A DNA stretch of 8,097 bases from an uncultured Eubacteriales bacterium (GTDB taxonomy: Bacteria; Bacillota; Clostridia; Oscillospirales; CAG-382). Where the stretch lies: the NCBI GenBank assembly GCA_900550505.1, contig URSI01000044.1:1-8097 (forward strand), given 5' to 3'. Of this stretch, positions 6,494 to 8,097 are shown in pieces; position 1 is the stretch's first letter, and every line of letters begins with the position of its first letter. The notes below the pieces were generated by a model. That model had not been told where the DNA came from and searched no databases. It saw only the letters and a list, made by a program, of their open reading frames with translations. A program made the position numbers and the translations under genes.

Positions 6494-6573
6494 CATTGTC
6501 AGCATGATCCGCTGCTGCGGGAGTGCATCAGATTGCAGAGCTAGCTCAAACAGGTGGCTGGAAAGGCTTAAAA

Positions 6574-7242
6574 ATGGCATATAAACTTGAACTTCACGCA
6601 CATACGAGCGAGATCAGCCGGTGTGCATCGGCAACCGCCGAGGTGCTTGTTGAAAAATATCGCAATGCGGGCTATAACGGCGTTGTGATAACAAATCATT
6701 TCGACCCGGAAACTCTCGAAGCTCTTCCGGGCGATACATGGGCGTCAAAGGTGCGTTCCTACGGAGACGCGGTGCGGCACGCCGCCGATGTCGCCGTGGA
6801 TATCGATATATTTTTCGGATGCGAATTGCGGATGCGTGAAAACATGAACGATTATCTGCTTTTCGGGGTGAGCGAGGAGTTTCTCGCCTCGTCGCCGGAT
6901 ATTTTTTCTCTCGGGATCAAAAAGCTGCATGAGTTTTGCAACGAAAACGGCATATCAGTATATCAGGCACATCCGTTCAGAAACCGCATGACGATATGCA
7001 ATCCGCGCATGATCGACGGCATAGAGGTATTCAACGGTCACAGAGGGCACGATTCACGCAATGAGATCGCGGCACGGTGGGCGGAGCGTTACGGACTGCC
7101 CGTTTCCTCGGGCTCCGACTTCCATGATCCGTTTTCCGCCGTTAATGCCGGGATCGAGACGGATTTTCGTATCGCTTCTCAAAATGAGCTCCGTGAGGTG
7201 CTGCAAAGCGGCAGCTTCAGACTGTTGACTGACGTGAAATAA
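6574..7242 (+). CDS. PHP-domain metal-dependent phosphoesterase
   Basis: This 222-residue protein of the PHP (polymerase and histidinol phosphatase) superfamily begins MAYKLELHAHTSEIS, with the diagnostic HxH at residues 8 and 10. Further metal-ligand candidates are His42 (ITNHFD), Glu84 (GCELRM), His133 (YQAHPFR), His156 (EVFNGH) and the closing SGSDFHDP with Asp182 and His184. The ligand set looks complete, so an active di- or trinuclear metal phosphatase or phosphodiesterase is likely. The substrate cannot be told; relatives hydrolyse histidinol phosphate, 3',5'-phosphonucleotides or other phosphoesters. ATG 6574 is preferred over a GTG at 6523 because GGAAAGG lies 7 nt upstream and the family motif starts right after it. 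The protein has no signal peptide and is cytoplasmic. It has its own promoter and appears to be a single-gene unit. Confidence 0.9.
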   Translation: MAYKLELHAHTSEISRCASATAEVLVEKYRNAGYNGVVITNHFDPETLEALPGDTWASKVRSYGDAVRHAADVAVDIDIFFGCELRMRENMNDYLLFGVSEEFLASSPDIFSLGIKKLHEFCNENGISVYQAHPFRNRMTICNPRMIDGIEVFNGHRGHDSRNEIAARWAERYGLPVSSGSDFHDPFSAVNAGIETDFRIASQNELREVLQSGSFRLLTDVK

Positions 7243-7317
7243 ACGCGGGCGCGTGAGGAGTTCAAAGGCACATTATTGGGGAGGATGAGCCGTACAGGAT
7301 GTTTTTCGTCTCATCTG

Positions 7318-7346
7318 TTGAAAAAATACGGGAAAAATGATATCAT
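7318..7346 (+). promoter_or_regulatory. Promoter of the TetR-family gene with palindromic -10
   Basis: TTGAAA (7318-7323), a 17-nt spacer and TATCAT (7341-7346) are present, with TG at 7338-7339 giving an extended -10. The -10 lies in the perfect palindrome ATGATATCAT (7337-7346), which could be part of an operator for autorepression. The start would be near 7353, about 70 nt before the ATG. Confidence 0.6.
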
Positions 7347-7421
7347 GTGCAACAGACGGCGGCTTTTCGCCGGGAATTGACGTCAAGGCACTGCGGTGAG
7401 AAAACAAAAGGAGGCGGCGGC

Positions 7422-7985
7422 ATGAGCGACAGACGGGTAAAATACACCAAAATGGTCTTGCGCAACGCGTTGATCAAGCTGCTGGAGACCAAGCCCATAT
7501 CGCGTATCACCATAAAGGAGATATGTGAAGAGGCCGATATCAATCGCACTACTTATTATGCCCATTATACCGATCAGTTCGATCAGCTCAAAAAGATAGA
7601 GGATGAGTTCATTGAGATGATCACCGCCCGTTTAAAGGGCTTCAGACCGACGGAAGATACCGATATAATACGGATGGTCACGGAAATGTTCTGCTTCATC
7701 GATCAGAACCGCCCGCTTTGCCGTGTGTTGCTGGGCGGGAACGGAAACATCGATTTCCAGGAGACCTTTATCTCTGTTGTGGGTGATTATATCATTGCTG
7801 CATGGACCCCCATGCTTGAGCTGGACCGGGGCACGGCGGAGTACGTGATGCGTTTCATCGCGACAGGCTGTATAGGGATAGTCACACGGTGGCTCGCCGA
7901 CCCATCGGGTCCGACGGTGTCCGAGCTTGCGGAGATAATAGTTGTAATGACCAACCGCGGGATAGAGGCTTATAAGCGCAAATAG
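7422..7985 (+). CDS. TetR/AcrR-family transcriptional regulator
   Basis: This 187-residue protein has an N-terminal TetR-type DNA-binding domain. Residues 8-50 read YTKMVLRNALIKLLETKPI, then the helix-turn-helix ITIKEICEEADINRTTYYAHY, which is close to the family pattern. The C-terminal part (about 60-187) is helical with FCFIDQNRPLCRVLLGGNG and ends EIIVVMTNRGIEAYKRK. This resembles the TetR C-terminal domain class found in DhaS-like Firmicute regulators. ATG 7422 is chosen because AAAGGAGG (7407-7414) lies 7 nt upstream; an earlier in-frame start at 7347 would lie at the -10 box. The target is unknown; such proteins often repress a nearby transporter or enzyme gene, possibly right of the window. 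The PHP gene upstream is a less likely target because it is separated by this gene's promoter. Confidence 0.9.
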   Translation: MSDRRVKYTKMVLRNALIKLLETKPISRITIKEICEEADINRTTYYAHYTDQFDQLKKIEDEFIEMITARLKGFRPTEDTDIIRMVTEMFCFIDQNRPLCRVLLGGNGNIDFQETFISVVGDYIIAAWTPMLELDRGTAEYVMRFIATGCIGIVTRWLADPSGPTVSELAEIIVVMTNRGIEAYKRK

Positions 7986-8047
7986 TTTTTACGTGTCGTT
8001 TCGTGGCGAAAAACGGGTTTCATGCGTTTACGTCATGAAATGATGAG

Positions 8048-8083
8048 AGCCGCCGCATACGGTAAAAACCGTATGCGGCGGCT
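8048..8083 (+). terminator. Very stable hairpin after the TetR-family gene
   Basis: AGCCGCCGCATACGGT (8048-8063) pairs perfectly with ACCGTATGCGGCGGCT (8068-8083) around AAAA: 16 bp with no mismatch. It lies 63 nt after the stop codon. Only a short T-run (TTT at 8091-8093) follows, so it may stop transcription poorly alone or act as a 3' end stabiliser. A second, smaller inverted repeat, TTTCATG (8018-8024) with CATGAAA (8034-8040), precedes it. Confidence 0.6.
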
Positions 8084-8097
8084 GCCTGCATTTGGGA

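Noticed and set aside
7284..7315. GATGAG/CTCATC inverted repeat after the PHP gene as a terminator
   Set aside because: A 6-bp stem with a 20-nt loop and no T-run after it is too weak to call.
1..8097. CRISPR arrays, tRNA or rRNA genes
   Set aside because: No regularly spaced repeats and no cloverleaf or rRNA-like segments were seen on either strand.

Overview
The window looks like a chromosome segment from an anaerobic Gram-positive bacterium of the Clostridia, probably an uncultured gut member of the Oscillospiraceae or Christensenellaceae type. Four observations support this: strong AGGAGG-type ribosome sites, sigma-A promoters with extended -10 boxes, a TldD/TldE pair followed by comF, and frequent ATA isoleucine codons in a moderately GC-rich background. 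Species cannot be determined from the sequence alone.

Layout. (1) Positions 2-799 hold the 3' part of a LysR-type regulator on the + strand that runs off the left edge. (2) A clear promoter (922-950) drives a tight + strand operon: tldD (1025-2404), its partner tldE/pmbA (2406-3752, 1 nt gap) and a ComF-like phosphoribosyltransferase (3749-4576, 4 nt ATGA overlap). TldD carries the metalloprotease HExxxH motif and TldE is the inactive-looking partner, so they should form one peptidase complex. (3) From about 4680 to 6450 the base composition falls sharply to AT-rich. This island holds a minus-strand two-gene unit: a 360-residue XRE-like helix-turn-helix protein (4977-6059) and, 13 nt downstream, an unlisted 59-residue very acidic protein (4784-4963). 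A hairpin lies directly behind the second gene. Upstream are an extended -10 promoter, a GACAAC palindrome and a run of strong hairpins (6278-6377). Related repeat copies stand at both ends: a 13-nt direct repeat, and an approximately 41-nt inverted repeat at about 76% identity. (4) On the right, in the host-like composition, are a PHP-family metal-dependent phosphoesterase (6574-7242) with a near-consensus promoter, and a TetR-family regulator (7422-7985) with its own promoter. A very stable hairpin (8048-8083) follows.

The flanking genes are ordinary housekeeping or regulatory genes. The unusual part is the AT-rich island: a candidate small acquired cassette of a regulator plus a small acidic protein, bordered by repeats and with no recognisable recombinase. 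Its function is unknown to me. The regulator-operator relationship and the mobility are inferences.
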